Below are positions 23,674 through 26,288 of a stretch of DNA of 26,288 bases, piece after piece. Numbering within the stretch: position 1 is the stretch's first letter; every line of letters begins with the position of its first letter. A program made the position numbers and the translations under genes. This DNA is from DAOUTW01 sp964523575 (GTDB lineage Bacteria > Zixibacteria > MSB-5A5 > GN15 > JAAZOE01), in the NCBI GenBank assembly GCA_964523575.1, contig CAZGAV010000051.1, forward strand, positions 1 through 26,288, in the 5' to 3' direction. Below the pieces are notes generated by a model. That model saw only the letters and a list, made by a program, of their open reading frames with translations, was not told the origin of the DNA and did no database searches.

Positions 23674-24324
23674 TCAGGTGATAACGGCCAGACCGATCCC
23701 TTCGATAGTGATTCTTATTCGGGCGGCTGTGATTTGATTGCGCAGGGCGACCGTTTCGCCCTGATGAATTACCAGTCTTCGGGCCGGATATTGAGTTCCG
23801 GTCAGCGAGAGCACGATGGCCCGGCTCAAAGGCAGTATGGAAAGCCGCCGCCCCTTGTAACCGGAGAGGGTTCGGTTTTCGTCTTTGAGGACCAGGATTT
23901 CCTGCCGGCTGTCCAGATACTTAAGGCGCAGGCGGCTCCGGCGGCCCTTCAGATTGCGACCCAGCAGGAGGCTTCCCAGCAGATGGTCGGTTTCGCCTTT
24001 GCGGGCTTCCCATCCGAAAACGGTGATATCATTGAAGCCTTTTTTGGCGCATAGATCGAGAGCCAACTCGGCGTCGGTTTTGGTTTTATCGGCGGGGTAG
24101 AGCAGGAGTTCGACCCCTTTCAAAAATCCTTTCCTGAGCCGGGGCGCCGAATCGAGATCGCTTATCCAATAGTCGGGTTTGAGACGGTTTTTTTGCAGGA
24201 ATCCGATACCGCCATCGACGGCAATCAGCACCGGCCGGGATTTCCGGTTTCGGATCAGACGCCGCGCCAGTTGATTATCGCCTTTGGGATAGAGACCATT
24301 GAGGAAAACAAAAGCGCCATCCAT
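23674..24324 (-). CDS. thiN: Thiamine pyrophosphokinase
   Basis: 216 residues from the ATG preceded by GGAG at six bases; an upstream ATG at 24349-24351 has no site and would add nine residues. Motifs of the family are present: VDGGIGFLQKNRLKPDYWIS and DLDS (36-59) for nucleotide and thiamine binding, YPADKTKTDAELAL (76-89) and GETDHLLGSL (110-119). It converts thiamine plus ATP into thiamine diphosphate in the cytoplasm. The C-terminal thiamine-binding domain is compact. Same strand as the large secreted-protein gene upstream, separated by a hairpin. Confidence 0.9.
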   Translation of the reverse strand: MDGAFVFLNGLYPKGDNQLARRLIRNRKSRPVLIAVDGGIGFLQKNRLKPDYWISDLDSAPRLRKGFLKGVELLLYPADKTKTDAELALDLCAKKGFNDITVFGWEARKGETDHLLGSLLLGRNLKGRRSRLRLKYLDSRQEILVLKDENRTLSGYKGRRLSILPLSRAIVLSLTGTQYPARRLVIHQGETVALRNQITAARIRITIEGIGLAVIT

Positions 24325-24358
24325 GGCGATCTCCGAAGGATTGGAGGGCATACGAAGA

Positions 24359-24382
24359 GGGGGGGCCTTGCGGCTCCCCCCC
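24359..24382 (-). terminator. G7/C7 hairpin between the secreted-protein gene and thiN
   Basis: Seven G (24359-24365) pair with seven C (24376-24382), plus an inner CC/GG with loop TTGC and a two-base bulge. It begins seven bases after the stop of the upstream gene. There is no T-run, so it may be a weak terminator or 3'-end stabiliser that leaves thiN partly co-transcribed. Confidence 0.55.
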
Positions 24383-24389
24383 GGTTAAT

Positions 24390-26288
24390 CTATCGTATCA
24401 CGGCAAATTTGAATCGATTTACTTTCTCATGGTCCTTGTAATAGCAAAGATAAACATCCGAGGCCAGGGGCTTGCCGTTTTCGTTGGTCGCATCCCAGGT
24501 CACCAGACCGGAGGAATTGCCGTTGATAACCCGGACGACTTCATTGGAGACAGTCGTAATGGTCAGGGTTCCTTCGGGGGCCATATTATAGACCGTAATC
24601 TGTTGATGGCCGGCACTGGGCTTGAAGGGATTGGGGGCCATATAGACTTCGGCATCCACCGTAAAGGTCGAGACCTCGCTATAGGGCGAATTGTTGGCGC
24701 GACTGCGCCAATAATATGATTCCCCGGAGGACAGAGGGACGGCTATTTCCCAGGAGGTCGTACCCATGAGATTCTCATTGACCGGTCCGGAATAGATGCG
24801 GCTGATGAAAGTGGAATCGCGGGAGACCTCAAAATAATAGAGATTTTCGTCCAGCGAACTGATGACGTTGGTGATTTCCAGAACGGGTTTGGTTTTGGCG
24901 ATATGGATGCCCCCGACCGGATAGATATTGGTCGGCGAGGACTGATCGGCATTGACCGAAAAATCGAAGGCCCAGAAGGAGCGCATCGGCGCCCAGGTGG
25001 AATAACTCTCGCCGTCGGAGGCGCGGCAACTCCAGTAATAATGACCGCCGGATGAAAGCGAGGCCGAGATGGGCCAGACGACATCATTGGACATCCCGCC
25101 CGGAGGCAGTCCGGAGACGGAATCGACCAGATGAGTCTGGGCCGCGTCGGAATAGACTACGAAGCCATAAGTTATAGGATCCGATTCCGGGTCGTAGGAC
25201 TGATGGGCCAGCAAAGAAACGTGAAGTGAAACCATGGTATCGAGATCATTGGGCGAGGCCAATTCCGGCGGGTTGGGCGGCTGATTGACGCCGTAAAGGG
25301 TATCCAGATAAAAGTCGGCCATATTCATCCAGCCGGAATGATCGAGACCATCGTAGGCTCGGACGCGCCAGGTGTACCAGGCGGCGTTTTCCAGGGTGAC
25401 CTGGGGTGAATAGGTCGAGGTGCCGCCGCCACCCTGGCCGATCCCCGAGGCGGAGTCGATCAAGCTGGAACCGGCCGAGTCAAAAAGATTTACCTCATAA
25501 GTCAAATTGTCGCCGTCGGGATCGGTCGAGTTGTACCAACTCAGCGATATAGGTACAAAAGTTATGGTCGCCCCGTCGGGCGGGGAATAGACCACCGGCG
25601 TCGTCGGGGGACTGTTGGAAACCGAGGCATCGACGGTAAACGACATGGTCGTCATCCACGAGCTGTAGGCGATCTGGTCATAGGCGCGCGCGCGCCAGAA
25701 ATAGGCCGAGCCGTTTTCCAGAGGGACACTGACCTGCCATGAGGTAACGCCGCCCGCACCTTCCGCTACGGCGCCGGATTGGGCCGCCAGAACCGAAAAA
25801 TTCGAAAATTTAGAGACCTGAAAATAGTACACGGAGGCGGTGCCGTCGGGGTCGGTGACGTTGTTGACCGACAGTATCGGCTGGAGCTGACCGACCGTCC
25901 CCTGATTTTCCGGCGAACTGCCGCCCGGGGCCGGGGGTGGATTATTGGGCGTCGTGAAATTGTACGTCGTTGACCAGCGCGATGTCGCCGAGCCGTTGGA
26001 GGCGCGGCCATGCCAGTAATAACGGCGGCCGTTTTCGAGCGGGGCGCTGGTGGTAAAACAGGTCGTCCCCGAACCCTGACCGATCCAGCTCGACTGCCGC
26101 ACGATATTGGCAAAAGCCTCATCGGTGGCGATTTCGAACTGGTAGGTGACGGGATTGGGGCATTCGCCGGCGGTGGAATTATAGATGCACAACGTCGGGC
26201 TGATACTGACCGACGAACCCGAAGAGGGGGATGACGGCGACGGAATCGTCGGAGCCACGGCGCAGGAATCGGCGGCGATCAGGATTTT
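24390..26288 (-). CDS. Large secreted multi-repeat beta-sandwich protein with C-terminal sorting-like domain, N-terminus outside window
   Basis: The frame is open to the right edge; the GTG at 26258 is internal, and codons upstream of it (ending ADSCA) continue the same protein. In numbering from that GTG, five repeats of about 110 residues each end in an aromatic-rich motif: YYWHGRA (80-86), YFWRARAYD (186-194), YTWRVRAYD (295-303), YYWSCRASD (407-415) and YYWRSRA (515-521). Each carries a DPDG- or D-type turn, as in fibronectin-III/Ig-like surface proteins. The last 80 residues (APNPFKPSAGHQQITVYNM, WDATNENGKPLASDVY, NRFKFAVIR) resemble FlgD-like/type IX-style C-terminal sorting domains in FCB bacteria. 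Probably exported and cell-surface; binding target unknown. Confidence 0.85.
   Translation of the reverse strand, partial: KILIAADSCAVAPTIPSPSSPSSGSSVSISPTLCIYNSTAGECPNPVTYQFEIATDEAFANIVRQSSWIGQGSGTTCFTTSAPLENGRRYYWHGRASNGSATSRWSTTYNFTTPNNPPPAPGGSSPENQGTVGQLQPILSVNNVTDPDGTASVYYFQVSKFSNFSVLAAQSGAVAEGAGGVTSWQVSVPLENGSAYFWRARAYDQIAYSSWMTTMSFTVDASVSNSPPTTPVVYSPPDGATITFVPISLSWYNSTDPDGDNLTYEVNLFDSAGSSLIDSASGIGQGGGGTSTYSPQVTLENAAWYTWRVRAYDGLDHSGWMNMADFYLDTLYGVNQPPNPPELASPNDLDTMVSLHVSLLAHQSYDPESDPITYGFVVYSDAAQTHLVDSVSGLPPGGMSNDVVWPISASLSSGGHYYWSCRASDGESYSTWAPMRSFWAFDFSVNADQSSPTNIYPVGGIHIAKTKPVLEITNVISSLDENLYYFEVSRDSTFISRIYSGPVNENLMGTTSWEIAVPLSSGESYYWRSRANNSPYSEVSTFTVDAEVYMAPNPFKPSAGHQQITVYNMAPEGTLTITTVSNEVVRVINGNSSGLVTWDATNENGKPLASDVYLCYYKDHEKVNRFKFAVIR

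Overview
The window looks like chromosomal DNA of a Gram-negative bacterium. It encodes lipoproteins with lipobox-type signal peptides, a predicted outer-membrane barrel, a TonB-plug-like segment and a large secreted beta-sandwich protein with a C-terminal domain resembling the sorting domains of the FCB superphylum (Bacteroidetes/Fibrobacteres/Zixibacteria/Gemmatimonadota). Most of it is GC-rich (for example 40 of 60 bases at 4501-4560). I infer an uncultured FCB-group, Zixibacteria-like organism; no rRNA or marker gene is present to prove this.

Left end (1-3172): the 3' two thirds of an initiator tRNA-Met with its terminator, then an AT-richer block (23 G/C of 60 at 841-900). This block carries one large minus-strand gene, a Ser/Thr kinase joined through one membrane segment to TPR repeats and a thioredoxin-like domain. 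Two 24-base near-identical direct repeats flank it. A 594-base gene-free stretch follows.

3173-6692 (minus strand) is a nitrogen block: sensorless NarL-type histidine kinase, response regulator, ammonium transporter, beta-barrel protein. 6813-9863 holds small accessory genes: a GNAT acetyltransferase, a possible PH-like protein, a chloramphenicol-phosphotransferase-like kinase, an isoprenylcysteine-methyltransferase-like membrane protein, and a DUF202 protein whose N-terminal part is a 15-unit array of RTxLAxx heptads. 10178-11881 encodes a MuiA/DUF4139 protein with an embedded TonB-plug-like segment.

12055-16845 is a divergent locus. A TauE/SafE exporter and its DUF1634 partner run left. 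A NO-response module runs right: Rrf2-type Fe-S regulator, hemerythrin, and quinol-dependent NO reductase.

16956-19845 holds an AsmA-like membrane-anchored protein, a lipoprotein, and a reductive-dehalogenase-like double [4Fe-4S] protein anchored by three N-terminal membrane helices. 20006-22132 is a lipoprotein-type S9A oligopeptidase. Then come tRNA-Arg(ACG), a membrane-anchored PP2C phosphatase, thiamine pyrophosphokinase and, running off the right edge, a multi-repeat surface or secreted protein.

The main functional themes are NO detoxification, ammonium uptake under two-component control, and Ser/Thr phosphorylation signalling (a kinase and a phosphatase at opposite ends). The least conventional items are the kinase-TPR-thioredoxin fusion with its flanking repeats, the DUF202 heptad array, the MuiA/plug chimera and the membrane-anchored RdhA-like protein.
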